Notes: a model not told the origin generated them from the letters alone. Numbered from the stretch's first letter, positions 33,278-41,983 are shown. The stretch is 50,724 bases of DNA from Rikenellaceae bacterium (GCA_030529085.1 JAUMXM010000011.1:1-50724), one strand, 5' to 3'. Program-made: numbers and translations.

Positions 33278-34687
33278 TTATTGCTTACATTTTTTGCAAC
33301 GCACGCGGCTGCTGTTGTGGTAGAGGGCCGTCGGGTAGTTACCCGTAAAGCAGGCCGTGCAGAGCTCCTGACGGTTACCCGCCTTGTAGAGCGACTCCTC
33401 CGAGAGGAAGGCCAACGAATCGGCACCGATCGCCTTGCAAACCTCCTCGACCGTAAGACGGGCCGAGATCAGTTCGTCGTAGCTCGTCGTATCGACACCG
33501 TAGAAGCAGGGCTCGGTCATCGGGGGCGAAGCGATGCGCACATGCACCTCGGTAGCACCCGCCTCCTTGAGCATCGTCACGATGCGGCGCGAGGTGGTAC
33601 CGCGCACAATCGAGTCATCGACCAGAACCACGCGCTGACCCTTGACAATCGTTCTTACGGCCGAGAGCTTCATACGCACACCCTTCTCGCGCAGCGCCTG
33701 CGTGGGCTGGATGAAGGTGCGACCGATATACTTATTCTTGATCAGACCCATCTCGTAGGGAAGACCACTCGCCTCGGCATAACCCATCGCGGCGCTGAGG
33801 CTCGAGTCGGGAACACCCACCACGATATCGGCCTCGGCAGGCGACTCCTGGAAGAGCAGCTTACCCGTATTCTTGCGGTAGGCATGCACGTTGCAACCCT
33901 CAATATCGCTGTCGGGGCGCGCCAGGTAGATGTACTCCATCGAGCACATGTAGTGGTGCTTGAACTGCGAATAGTGGTTCGAGCGGATGCCGTGGTGGTC
34001 GATCGTCACCACCTCACCCGGCTCCACGTCGCGGATATACTCGGCACCGAGCGTATCGAAGGCGCAGGTCTCCGAAGCGACCACATACCCGTCGCCCAGG
34101 CGACCGATGGCCAGCGGATGCAGACCATGCTTATCGCGGCAGGCGTAGATGCGACGTTGGGTCATCACCAGGAACGTGAAGGCACCCTCCATCATATTCA
34201 GCGCCTCGAGAATCGAGTGGATACGGGGGCGGTTCGAGCGACCCTCCTTCTTGATCAGGTGGGCCAGAATCTCGCTGTCGGAGCTCGACTGGAAGAGGCA
34301 ACCCTGACGCTCGAGGTACTCGCCGAGCTCGGCGGCATTGACCAGCGAGCCGTTGTTGGCGATGGCAAAATCGCCCGAGCGATGGTGGAAGAAGAGGGGC
34401 TGGACATTCTCCAGGCGGTTACCCTCGGCAGCCGTGTAGAGGACGTGGCCGATGGCCATCTCGCCCTGCATCGACTGCAGCTCGTCGCCCTTGAAGACCT
34501 CCGTCACCAGGCCCTTGCCCTTGATGCGGTGGAAGTTGGCCTCCTTATCGACGCTCACAATACCGCAACCCTCCTGACCGCGGTGCTGCAACGAGTGCAG
34601 ACCGTAATAGGTCAGCGAAGCTGCATTCTCGACGCCGTAGATGCCAAAGACACCGCACTCGTCGTTGATCGTTTTATCTTGATACAT
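33278..34687 (-). CDS. purF: Amidophosphoribosyltransferase
   Basis: The committed purine step: makes phosphoribosylamine from PRPP and glutamine. The 469 aa start with a short propeptide ahead of the nucleophile Cys11 (NDECGVFGIYG), with HSLQHRGQEGCGI in the glutaminase domain and the PRPP loop VVLVDDSIVRGTTSRRIV. Cysteines in MCSMEYIYLARP, PCFYG and LCTAC match the ligands of the 4Fe-4S cluster in the B. subtilis type, so it is probably an oxygen-sensitive iron-sulfur enzyme. Feedback by AMP/GMP is expected from the family. Confidence 0.96.
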   Translation of the reverse strand: MYQDKTINDECGVFGIYGVENAASLTYYGLHSLQHRGQEGCGIVSVDKEANFHRIKGKGLVTEVFKGDELQSMQGEMAIGHVLYTAAEGNRLENVQPLFFHHRSGDFAIANNGSLVNAAELGEYLERQGCLFQSSSDSEILAHLIKKEGRSNRPRIHSILEALNMMEGAFTFLVMTQRRIYACRDKHGLHPLAIGRLGDGYVVASETCAFDTLGAEYIRDVEPGEVVTIDHHGIRSNHYSQFKHHYMCSMEYIYLARPDSDIEGCNVHAYRKNTGKLLFQESPAEADIVVGVPDSSLSAAMGYAEASGLPYEMGLIKNKYIGRTFIQPTQALREKGVRMKLSAVRTIVKGQRVVLVDDSIVRGTTSRRIVTMLKEAGATEVHVRIASPPMTEPCFYGVDTTSYDELISARLTVEEVCKAIGADSLAFLSEESLYKAGNRQELCTACFTGNYPTALYHNSSRVRCKKCKQ

Positions 34688-34701
34688 AGCTCCTCGTTTT
34701 T

Positions 34702-35418
34702 TTACTTGACTACACCCTGCAAACGGGTCAGAATCTCCTCAAAGGCCTCGCGCACACGACCCATATCGCGGCGGAAACGGTCGTGGTCCAACTTCTCGCC
34801 CGTCTCGACATCCCACAAACGGCAGGTGTCGGGCGAGAGCTCGTCGGCCAAGACAATCTTACCCTCCTTCGTGCGACCGAACTCCACCTTGAAATCGACC
34901 AACTTGATGTTGATCTTGGCAAAGAGTTCCTGCAGCGCCTTGTTGATGCGGCCCGCCTCGCCATAAAGCTCGGCAAGCTCCTCGTAAGAGGCAATGCCCA
35001 AGGCTACGGCGTGGTGGTCGTTCATCAAGGGATCGCCTAACTCATCGCTCTTGTAGCAGATGTCGTAGATCGTGTTGGCGGGCTCGTGACCCTCCTCCAC
35101 GCCGAGGCGCTGTGCCATCGAGCCGGCTACCACGTTGCGCACGATCACCTCCAGAGGGATGATCTCCACCTTGCGGCAGAGCTGGTCGCGCTCGTTGAGC
35201 GTTTCGATGTAGTGCGTTTCGATGCCTGCGCGCTTCAGCTCGCCGAAGATGAGCGTCGAGATGGCGTTGCAGAGGACTCCCTTGTTGAGAATCGTCGCCT
35301 TCTTGATGTTGTTAAAGGCCGTCGCATCGTCCTTGTAGTGGATGATGATGCGCTCGGGATCATCGGTGGCAAAGACCTGCTTGGCCTTGCCCTCATACAG
35401 CATTTCCAACTGTTTCAT
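34702..35418 (-). CDS. purC: SAICAR synthetase
   Basis: Eighth step: adds aspartate to CAIR with ATP. The 238 aa show the N-terminal [20 protein letters not shown], the central [17 protein letters not shown] and the late [21 protein letters not shown] with SPDTCRLWD, all typical. It lies 14 bp upstream of purF and 43 bp after purL. Confidence 0.96.
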   Translation of the reverse strand: MKQLEMLYEGKAKQVFATDDPERIIIHYKDDATAFNNIKKATILNKGVLCNAISTLIFGELKRAGIETHYIETLNERDQLCRKVEIIPLEVIVRNVVAGSMAQRLGVEEGHEPANTIYDICYKSDELGDPLMNDHHAVALGIASYEELAELYGEAGRINKALQELFAKINIKLVDFKVEFGRTKEGKIVLADELSPDTCRLWDVETGEKLDHDRFRRDMGRVREAFEEILTRLQGVVK

Positions 35419-35461
35419 GCTATCGTGTAACTAACCTATAAAAGTTGGTTTCTGTTCTTGT

Positions 35462-38400
35462 TTACTTCTTGCGGAAATAGTTCACGGCATTCTCGAAGAG
35501 CGGCTGGCACTTGTTGCCGGCGATGTTCTTGTAGAGCTGCTCCTCGTAACGCTCCGTGTGACCCATCTTACCCAGGATGCGGCCATCGGGCGAGATGATA
35601 CCCTCGATGGCATACGACGAGCCGTTGGGGTTGTAGGGGGCCTCCGAAGTCGGATTGCCGGCGGCATCGACATACTGGAAGGCAACCTGACCACGCTCGA
35701 AGAGCTCCTTGGCAAAGGCCTCGCTCACGACAAACTTACCCTCACCGTGGCTGACGGCGATGGCATGCTCCTCACCCAACTGGAACGAGCTGAGCCAGGG
35801 CGAACGGGTCGTAGCGATGCGGGTCGTCACGATCTGCGAGATGTGACGGTTGATGGCGTTTCGGAAGAGCGTCGGCGACTCGGTCGTCACCATACCCAGG
35901 CGGCCATAGGGCAGCAGACCCGACTTCACCAAAGCCTGGAAGCCGTTGCAGATACCCAGAATCAGACCACCGCGATCGAGCAGGGCGTGAATCTCGTTGC
36001 GTACCGACTCGTTGTTGAGTACGTTCACAATCAGCTTGGCCGAACCATCGGGCTCGTCACCGGCCGAGAAACCACCGCTGAGGACAAAGATATGGGCCTC
36101 GCGGATGTGGGCGCACATCTCCTCGATCGAACGCAGGATGTCATCCTCCTCCAGGTTGCAGAGCACGCTCGTGCGAATCTCGGCACCGGCGCGACGGAAG
36201 GCCTTGGCCGTGTCGTAGTCGCAGTTCGTACCCGGGAAGACGGGCAGGTAGGCGATCGGATGCTCGACAGCCTCGCCCGGATAGCTATCCTCGCGCGGCT
36301 CGGGGGTCGACGTCATCACGGGAGCCTTGTTCTCGCAGACATCGGGATAGACCGTGGCGAACTTGGCGCGGTTGCACTCGAAGAGCTCCTCGAGGGGCAT
36401 CTTCACACCCTCGACCGTGATCGTCTTCTCGCTCACGGTGCGGGCAACCAACTCGGCGCGCTCGTAGTCGAGTTCACCCTCGACCTCGACCAGAATCGAG
36501 CCGTAGGCGTAGTTGTAGAGCGCCTGCTCGGCCATCACAACCTCGACACCGATCTCGTTACCAAAGGCGGCCTTGGCCAGACCCTCGGCAACACCACCCA
36601 TACCTACCGACCAAGCCGAGAAGACCTTACCGGCCTCGATCAGCTCGCTCACGAAGCTGAAGTTGCGCTTGAGCTGCTCCGTATCGGGCATGTAGTTCTC
36701 ATCGGCCGTATGGCGGATGAGGTAGATGTTGTGACCGGCACCCTTCAGGTCGGTCGAGATGACCGTCTTGGCATCGACGGTCGTGATACCGAATGCCATC
36801 AGCATCGGCGGCACGTTGATATCCTGGAACGTACCCGACATCGAGTCCTTACCGCCAATCGACGGCAGGCCGAGTGCCACCTGCATCTTGAGCGCACCCA
36901 GCAGGGCCGAGAGGGGCTTACCCCACGAGGTCGGCTCCTTGGTCATACGCTCGAAGTACTCCTGGTACGAGTAACGCATCTTATCATAACGGGCACCCGC
37001 AGCCACCACCTTGGCGGCAGCCTCGATCACGGCATAAGCAGCACCGTGGTAGGGGCTCCACGAAGCGAGGTTGGGGTTGTAGCCATAGGCCATAATGCTG
37101 GCCGTATCGGTGTAACCATCGACGGGGAGCTTCTGAACCGAGGTCTGCGTCTCGGTGCGCTGCGTCTTACCACCGAAGGGCATCAGAACGGTCGAGCGAC
37201 CGATCGACGAGTCGAACATCTCGATCAGACCCTTCTGCGAGGTAACGTTCCAATCTGCCAGGTTGGCCTTGAAGCGCTCCTCGATCGAATCGCCTGCCAC
37301 CTCACGCTCGAAGGGGTTGCACTCCTCGACAGCACCGATGGCTGCCTCGGCATAGTGCTTGGCACCTGCCGAGTCGATAAACTCGCGGCTCAAATCGACC
37401 ACCAGGCGACCCTTGTTGTACATACGCATACGGGCCGTATCGGTTACATCGGCCACGTGTACCGCCTCGATATTCTCCTCGCGGCAGTAGCCCATAAACT
37501 CATCGACATCCTTCGCCTCGACCACAACCGACATACGCTCCTGCGACTCGCTGATGGCCAGCTCGGTCGAATTCAGGCCGCTGTACTTCGTCGGCACGCG
37601 ATCCAGGTAGATATCCAGACCGTCGGTCAGCTCACCAATGGCTACGCTGACACCACCGGCACCAAAGTCGTTCGACTTCTTGATCAGGCGGGTCACTTCG
37701 GCGCGACGGAACAGGCGCTCGAGCTTGCGCTCCTCGGGAGCGTTACCCTTCTGCACCTCCGAGCCGCAGCTCTCGAGCGACTTCTCATCATGCTCCTTCG
37801 ACGAACCCGTAGCACCGCCGATACCGTCACGACCCGTGCGACCACCCAGGTAGATGATCTTATCACCCGGCGTGGGGCTCTCGCGGCGTACATTCTCGGC
37901 CTTCACGGCACCCACCACAGCACCTACCTCGAGGCGCTTGGCCACATAACCCTCGTGGTAAACCTCACGCACGTGGGTCGTAGCCAGACCGATCTGGTTA
38001 CCGTAGCTCGAGTAACCGGCGGCAGCCTTCTTCGAGATGATGCTCTGGGGCAGCTTGCCGGGAATCGTATCCTCGACCTTCTGGTAGATATCGCCAGCAC
38101 CCGTCACACGCATCGCCTGGTAGACGTAGCTGCGGCCCGACAACGGGTCGCGGATAGCACCACCCAAACAGGTCGAAGCACCACCGAAGGGCTCAATTTC
38201 GGTCGGGTGGTTGTGGGTCTCGTTCTTGAACTGGAGGAGCCAACGCTCGGTCTGACCGTCCACGTCGACATCCACAAAGATCGAGCAGGCGTTGTTCTCC
38301 TCGCTCTGCTCCATATCATCGAGCAGACCACGCTTGCGCAGTACGCGCGCACCGATCGTGGCCATATCCATCAAACAAAGGGGCTTGTGCTCGCGACCCA

Positions 38401-39169
38401 ACTCGCGGCGGATATTGAGGTAGAGTGCCAGCGAGCCCTCGATCTCCTCCTTGAGGAAGGACTCCTCGACGGTGATGCCCTCCAACTCGGTCGTGAAGGT
38501 GGTGTGGCGGCAGTGGTCGCTCCAATAGGTATCGAGGATGCGCAGCTCCGTCTCGAAGGGATCGCGGCCCTCCTCGCGGAAATAGCGAACCACCTCCATC
38601 AGGTCGTCGGCATTCATAGCCAGACCCATCTTCTTGCAATAATCGGCAGCCTCGTTGCTGCGGATCTCGCGCAGACCCGTGAGCACCTCAACGGGAATCA
38701 CCTCGGCCTGCTCCTGCTCGGAGAGAACGTCGAGATTCTTCTCACGCGACTCTACGGCGTTGATGTAGTAGTGACGAATCTTGGCCATCGCCTCCTCCGT
38801 GACACCCTTGTCGAAGACCAGGAGTTTCGACGAACGGATGCGCACGTCGGCCGTCGGATCGACCAGACGCACACAATCAACGGCCGAAGCGGCACGCTGA
38901 TCGAACTGACCGGGGAGGAACTCCACGGCCAACGAAGGACGACCCTCGGTATCGAACTCATCGGTCACCGTATCGGTCACCACCTCACCAAAGACACCAT
39001 AGCGGCACTTCTCGACCAGCTCCTCGCTGAAGCCGAAGAGGTCATAGACGCACAGCAGGCGCAGCTCCTGAATCGCAAGGTTCAGGTTTTGATTCAGCTC
39101 TCGCTTCAGGCTCTCGGCCTCGACGCGAAAACGATCTTTCTTCTCAACAAAAATGCGGAAATTCTTCAT
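35462..39169 (-). CDS. purL: Phosphoribosylformylglycinamidine synthase, large single-chain type
   Basis: Fourth step: converts FGAR to FGAM with glutamine and ATP. The 1235-aa single-chain form corresponds to the E. coli/eukaryote type rather than the three-subunit PurLQS. Domains in order are: an N-terminal PurS-like region (1-150), a helical linker, two PurM-like halves (FKNETHNHPTEIEPFGGAST; GGKDSMSG), and a C-terminal glutaminase with the nucleophile Cys in LILGICNGFQALVKSG. That glutaminase is intact, in contrast to CarA in the neighbouring operon. Confidence 0.97.
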   Translation of the reverse strand: MKNFRIFVEKKDRFRVEAESLKRELNQNLNLAIQELRLLCVYDLFGFSEELVEKCRYGVFGEVVTDTVTDEFDTEGRPSLAVEFLPGQFDQRAASAVDCVRLVDPTADVRIRSSKLLVFDKGVTEEAMAKIRHYYINAVESREKNLDVLSEQEQAEVIPVEVLTGLREIRSNEAADYCKKMGLAMNADDLMEVVRYFREEGRDPFETELRILDTYWSDHCRHTTFTTELEGITVEESFLKEEIEGSLALYLNIRRELGREHKPLCLMDMATIGARVLRKRGLLDDMEQSEENNACSIFVDVDVDGQTERWLLQFKNETHNHPTEIEPFGGASTCLGGAIRDPLSGRSYVYQAMRVTGAGDIYQKVEDTIPGKLPQSIISKKAAAGYSSYGNQIGLATTHVREVYHEGYVAKRLEVGAVVGAVKAENVRRESPTPGDKIIYLGGRTGRDGIGGATGSSKEHDEKSLESCGSEVQKGNAPEERKLERLFRRAEVTRLIKKSNDFGAGGVSVAIGELTDGLDIYLDRVPTKYSGLNSTELAISESQERMSVVVEAKDVDEFMGYCREENIEAVHVADVTDTARMRMYNKGRLVVDLSREFIDSAGAKHYAEAAIGAVEECNPFEREVAGDSIEERFKANLADWNVTSQKGLIEMFDSSIGRSTVLMPFGGKTQRTETQTSVQKLPVDGYTDTASIMAYGYNPNLASWSPYHGAAYAVIEAAAKVVAAGARYDKMRYSYQEYFERMTKEPTSWGKPLSALLGALKMQVALGLPSIGGKDSMSGTFQDINVPPMLMAFGITTVDAKTVISTDLKGAGHNIYLIRHTADENYMPDTEQLKRNFSFVSELIEAGKVFSAWSVGMGGVAEGLAKAAFGNEIGVEVVMAEQALYNYAYGSILVEVEGELDYERAELVARTVSEKTITVEGVKMPLEELFECNRAKFATVYPDVCENKAPVMTSTPEPREDSYPGEAVEHPIAYLPVFPGTNCDYDTAKAFRRAGAEIRTSVLCNLEEDDILRSIEEMCAHIREAHIFVLSGGFSAGDEPDGSAKLIVNVLNNESVRNEIHALLDRGGLILGICNGFQALVKSGLLPYGRLGMVTTESPTLFRNAINRHISQIVTTRIATTRSPWLSSFQLGEEHAIAVSHGEGKFVVSEAFAKELFERGQVAFQYVDAAGNPTSEAPYNPNGSSYAIEGIISPDGRILGKMGHTERYEEQLYKNIAGNKCQPLFENAVNYFRKK

Positions 39170-39204
39170 CTATCTGGTTTGCTAATTTTTCGCTTGGATT
39201 GGGA

Positions 39205-39672
39205 TTAAATCTCGACAGCGAGGACAGCCTCGGTCTGCTTCTGACGGAAGGCCTCGAGCTTGGCGGCAAGCTCCTCGTTCGAGAGGGCCAGCATCTGCAC
39301 AGCATAGAGGGCGGCATTCTTCGCACCGTCGATGGCCATCGTCGCTACGGGGATACCCGAGGGCATCTGTACGATCGAGAGCAGCGAATCCATACCGTTG
39401 AGCGCCTTCGAGCGCACGGGGATACCGATCACGGGGAGGGTCGTCATGGCGGCAATCACACCCGGCAGGTGGGCAGCACCGCCCGCGCCTGCGATGATCA
39501 CCTGCAGACCGCGCTCCTTGGCACCCTTGGTCCACTCGGCCAGGGCATCGGGGGCACGGTGTGCGCTGATAACGCGCTTCTCATACTCGATACCAAACTC
39601 CTCCAACGTCTTGATGGCTCCGCTCATTACCTCGTAATCGCTTGCCGAGCCCATAATAACTCCTACTTTCAT
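39205..39672 (-). CDS. purE: 5-(carboxyamino)imidazole ribonucleotide mutase
   Basis: Sixth step, forming CAIR. The 155 aa show [43 protein letters not shown], the [20 protein letters not shown] segment and a [13 protein letters not shown] ending. These resemble class I enzymes, which use N5-CAIR made by PurK, but purK is not in this cluster. First gene of the pur operon; its leader (39673-39950) holds a terminator and a probable structured RNA. Confidence 0.95.
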   Translation of the reverse strand: MKVGVIMGSASDYEVMSGAIKTLEEFGIEYEKRVISAHRAPDALAEWTKGAKERGLQVIIAGAGGAAHLPGVIAAMTTLPVIGIPVRSKALNGMDSLLSIVQMPSGIPVATMAIDGAKNAALYAVQMLALSNEELAAKLEAFRQKQTEAVLAVEI

Positions 39673-39740
39673 TGCTTTTATCTGTTTATTATTTTGATTA
39701 CCAAAACTTTAGCACTCCGCAAAACACCCATAACCCCTAA

Positions 39741-39948
39741 AAACGAGGGCCGCCACATCCTTTACGGACGTGGCGGCGTGCGTTTATCTGGACTCGAGGG
39801 TCTGCTGAGCCTGCTTCATGCGCTCTTTCGTTTTCACGCGCACACACTGCCCCGACAAAAAGACCGACCCGAAGGTCGACCAACGAGTTGCCTCAAACGT
39901 GGTCTTATGGAGCAAATAATTCATTGCGGCCGTGTGAAAAAATCGAAC
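39741..39948 (-). ncRNA. Candidate structured RNA or attenuator upstream of purE
   Basis: The transcript from the -7 box at 39952-39959 to the T-run at 39741-39745 is about 208 nt. Pairings seen on the minus strand are: TTTTCACACG with CGCGTGAAAA (one mismatch); a hairpin GGTCGACC-TTCG-GGTCGGTC with a UUCG tetraloop; AAGACC with GGTCTT; and the terminator stem. It could be a 6S-like RNA, an attenuator of the pur operon, or both. A 46-codon frame (39924 to 39784) also fits inside it. No match to a known riboswitch was recognised. Confidence 0.45.
39749..39777 (-). terminator. Terminator in the pur operon leader
   Basis: GCCGCCAC (39749-39756) pairs with GTGGCGGC (39770-39777), continued by TCC/GGA across one mismatch. 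On the minus strand it is followed by CCTCGTTTTTA. It lies 77 bp before the purE ATG. Confidence 0.75.
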
Positions 39949-39951
39949 GCA

Positions 39952-39959
39952 CAAAAGTA
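39952..39959 (-). promoter_or_regulatory. -7 box for the purE leader RNA
   Basis: On the minus strand it reads TACTTTTG (TAnnTTTG). No exact box was found between the leader terminator and purE, so it may also be the pur operon promoter. Confidence 0.5.
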
Positions 39960-40011
39960 CGAAAAAATCAGGCAAAAAGAAAGTATTTCACCCGATTTTT
40001 CTGCTAACAAA

Positions 40012-40020
40012 TTATCCACA
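40012..40020 (+). other. Isolated perfect DnaA box
   Basis: TTATCCACA matches the DnaA 9-mer consensus. It stands alone; no second box or AT-rich unwinding array was seen nearby. Confidence 0.35.
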
Positions 40021-40149
40021 AAACAAAGGGGCTGTTTTGCGGGGAGTTTTCGGTTGTTTTTTGCCTCGCCGCCGATAAAGGGGACTTGGTCGCTACGCTC
40101 ATTTTAGCAGCACCACACAAAGCGAGGCCATCGGCCGAAGCGTGCAAGT

Positions 40150-40187
40150 CCTCCCTTTCTCAAAGGGAGGATTTAGGAGGGAATGTA
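40150..40187 (-). repeat. CT-rich hairpin repeat, copy B
   Basis: CCTCCCTTT (40150-40158) pairs with AAAGGGAGG (40162-40170), followed by ATTTAGGAGGGAATGT. On the minus strand it lies about 45-60 bp after cloverleaf copy B, the same relative order as at copy A. Confidence 0.75.
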
Positions 40188-40213
40188 AGTATTTTAATGT
40201 ACACTCCCGATTG

Positions 40214-40329
40214 CGGCCTTTCGGGCCTCCTTTAGGAGGTTTTGAAACGGAATATCCACCACCCAAGACTCGCTTGGCGTGGTGGATATTTTGTTTCAAA
40301 AGAGTTGCCGCAGGGCAACCGAAAGGCTG
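40214..40329 (-). repeat. Cloverleaf-like intergenic repeat, copy B
   Basis: GCCTTTCGG (40216-40224) pairs with CCGAAAGGC (40319-40327), two more outer pairs being possible. The three inner arms are CCTCC-TTTA-GGAGG (40226-40239), a long hairpin 40240-40301 (TTTTGAAAC/GTTTCAAAA outside, AATATCCACCAC/GTGGTGGATATT inside, loop ACTCG) and GTTGCC-GCAG-GGCAAC (40304-40319). It is the reverse-strand homologue of 26044-26162. With its neighbours it fills much of the 797-bp gene-free stretch between pyrB and purE. Confidence 0.85.
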
Positions 40330-40349
40330 TTGCGACACCCTCCGGCGAG

Positions 40350-40447
40350 GAATTATCGGAGCGGGATTTCAAGGCTTGCGCAGGTGGCGAAACCGCAGCA
40401 TACTCTTCGTATGTGAGGATTTAGCCGACAAGCATAACGCAGAAATC
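40350..40447 (+). repeat. Intergenic repeat family D, copy 2
   Basis: Contains GGATTTCAAGGCTTGCGCAG and, at 40393-40419, CCGCAGCATACT-CTT-CGTATGTGAGG, the same blocks as 27747-27873. Outer GATTTC (40365-40370) pairs with GAAATC (40442-40447); GGC (40386-40388) and AACC (40391-40394) face GGATT and GCC on the other side. It lies directly after the pyrB stop. Confidence 0.75.
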
Positions 40448-40469
40448 ACCTTCGAGAATTTCTCGCTCG

Positions 40470-41555
40470 CTACTTGGCTTTGGCCTCGCAATAGGCACAA
40501 CGCAAGGTGCCATCCTCGGCGTAGCGGAAAATCGGATCGACATCCTCGGTAGCCGAGATACAGCGCTTGTTGGGACAGCGGTAGTCGCCCTGGATATACG
40601 CCTCGCCAAAGACGGGGGTCTTCTCGAAGGGCTTATTCTCGTCGGCCCACTGCAGAAGAGTGTAAATCAGTGCCATACGCACAAACTTACCATTCTCGAC
40701 CTGGCGGAAATAGACGGCGCGGGGGTCGTTATCCACGGCGCGCGTAATCTCATTGACGCGGGGCAGCGGGTGGAGAATGATCATATCCTCGCGGGCAGCC
40801 TGCAACTTCTCGGGATCGAGCACGAAGCTGTCCTTCACGCGGTCGAACTCCTCCTCGTCGAGGAAACGCTCCTTCTGCACGCGGGTCATATAGAGGATAT
40901 CGAGCTCCGACATCACCTCCTCCATCGTGCGCACCTCGTGGAACTCGAGGTTCGAATTCACGCGCATCTCCTTGAGCATATAGCTCGGCAGGCGCAGCTC
41001 CTCGGGCGAGATGAGGTAGATGCGGATCCCCTCCTCGCGCGAAAGGGCCTTGATGAGCGAGTGAACCGTGCGGCCGAACTTCAAATCGCCGCAGAAACCG
41101 ATCGTGAGGTGATCCAGGCGACCCTTCTCGCGCTTGATCGTCAGCAGGTCGGTCAGGGTCTGCGTCGGGTGGGCGTGCGAGCCGTCACCGGCGTTGATGA
41201 CCGGAATACCGGCATACTGCGAAGCCACGAGCGGTGCACCCTCCTTCTGGTGGCGCATCGCGATAATGTCGGCGAAGCAGCGGATCACGCGCACCGTATC
41301 GGCCACCGTCTCACCCTTCGAAACCGAAGAGGAGGAGGCATCCGAGAAGCCGATCACCTGACCGCCCAGCTCCATCATCGCGGCCGTGAAACTGAGGCGT
41401 GTACGAGTCGAGGGCTCATAGAAGAGGGTTGCGAGCTTCTTGCCTTTGCAAGCCTCGCGGTAGGCATCGCGGTTGGCGATGATATCCTCGGCCAGGGATA
41501 CAATCTGGTGAATCTCCTGTACCGACAGGTCGGTCGGATCGATTAAGTGACGCAT
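40470..41555 (-). CDS. pyrB: Aspartate carbamoyltransferase fused to a PyrI-type zinc domain
   Basis: Condenses carbamoyl phosphate with aspartate. Residues 1-305 are a complete Pyr[17 protein letters not shown], the [14 protein letters not shown] loop, [15 protein letters not shown] and HPLPRVNEI. Residues about 320-361 add a treble of PyrI features: Cys327, Cys332, Cys353 and Cys356 (C-x4-C-x20-C-x2-C), matching the zinc domain of the E. coli regulatory chain ([19 protein letters not shown]). The roughly 100-residue allosteric nucleotide-binding domain of PyrI is missing. It has its own -7 box at 41588-41595, after an inserted GIY-YIG unit. Confidence 0.94.
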   Translation of the reverse strand: MRHLIDPTDLSVQEIHQIVSLAEDIIANRDAYREACKGKKLATLFYEPSTRTRLSFTAAMMELGGQVIGFSDASSSSVSKGETVADTVRVIRCFADIIAMRHQKEGAPLVASQYAGIPVINAGDGSHAHPTQTLTDLLTIKREKGRLDHLTIGFCGDLKFGRTVHSLIKALSREEGIRIYLISPEELRLPSYMLKEMRVNSNLEFHEVRTMEEVMSELDILYMTRVQKERFLDEEEFDRVKDSFVLDPEKLQAAREDMIILHPLPRVNEITRAVDNDPRAVYFRQVENGKFVRMALIYTLLQWADENKPFEKTPVFGEAYIQGDYRCPNKRCISATEDVDPIFRYAEDGTLRCAYCEAKAK

Positions 41556-41587
41556 AGGAGTAGATTCAAAATTTGGAATTCAACATT

Positions 41588-41595
41588 CAAAAATA
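41588..41595 (-). promoter_or_regulatory. -7 box for pyrB
   Basis: On the minus strand it reads TATTTTTG, 32 bp before the pyrB ATG. It lies outside the inserted GIY-YIG unit, which suggests pyrB need not depend on read-through from pyrE. Confidence 0.5.
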
Positions 41596-41615
41596 AGCGT
41601 AGAAAGGGGGAAATT

Positions 41616-41980
41616 ATGTCATCCCGAGGAGCAACGCTGCGAGGGATCTACCTTATTCCTCTTCGCCGAGAAAAAGCCATAAAGGATTGGTTTGAGCAAT
41701 CAAAGCTTCCTTTTTCGATCGTCGCCACCCTTTCAACTCTTTTTCTCGCGCTATGGCATCGCGAATATCCGTATAGACCTCATAGTAAACCAAATGAGTA
41801 ACACGGTATCGGGCCGTAAAAGCACTACCCTCTCCCTGACGATGTTCCGACAAGCGTCGGTCCAACGAATCAGTCACACCGATATAGAGCACCGACCTAT
41901 TGGAGTTGGTCAGCATATAAACCCAATATCGGCGCATAGAGAAAGCGGTAGATTCCTCGCCTAACGGCTCGGAATGACAT
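41616..41980. mobile_element. GIY-YIG unit bounded by inverted repeats
   Basis: The left end (41616-41652) reads ATGTCATCCCGAG, 12 bases, then GAGGGATCTACC. The right end read on the minus strand (41980-41947) reads ATGTCATTCCGAG, 9 bases, then GAGGAATCTACC. Between them lies only one gene, whose stop abuts the left repeat and whose start is 9 bp from the right repeat. The unit is 365 bp and sits 3 bp after the pyrE stop. No transposase is present. Confidence 0.72.
41653..41937 (-). CDS. GIY-YIG nuclease-family protein (UPF0213-like)
   Basis: A 94-aa protein with the GIY-YIG nuclease fold. RYWVYMLTN holds the first half of the motif (VYMLT), LYIGVTDSLDRRLSEHRQGEGSAFTARY the second half (YIG) with the catalytic Arg, and EVYTDIRDAIAREKELKGWRRSKKEALI carries the catalytic Glu and basic patch. 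Such single-domain proteins are structure-specific DNA endonucleases or uncharacterised. It is bounded by inverted repeats and interrupts the pyr operon, so it probably belongs to a mobile unit and not to pyrimidine metabolism. Confidence 0.9.
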   Translation of the reverse strand: MRRYWVYMLTNSNRSVLYIGVTDSLDRRLSEHRQGEGSAFTARYRVTHLVYYEVYTDIRDAIAREKELKGWRRSKKEALIAQTNPLWLFLGEEE

Positions 41981-41983
41981 TAT

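Noticed and set aside
35558..39208. A 1216-codon open frame antiparallel to purL, and similar long frames antiparallel to purF/purM, PBP1A and the glucosaminidase
   Set aside because: These are third-position GC artefacts of strongly biased genes on the other strand. Their products are His/Leu/Gly/Arg-rich with no family resemblance, while the opposing frames encode clear enzymes.
39784..39924. 46-codon protein-coding gene upstream of purE
   Set aside because: The segment has several RNA pairings, including a UUCG-capped hairpin, and no recognisable protein family or clear ribosome site. It is listed as a structured RNA candidate instead.
40012..40020. Replication origin suggested by a perfect DnaA box
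   Set aside because: Only one box was seen; there is no cluster, no AT-rich unwinding element and no dnaA/dnaN nearby. Probably a chance or titration site.
41616..41980. Classical insertion sequence
   Set aside because: No transposase is encoded and no target-site duplication could be identified; the only gene is a GIY-YIG protein, so it is described as a repeat-bounded unit.
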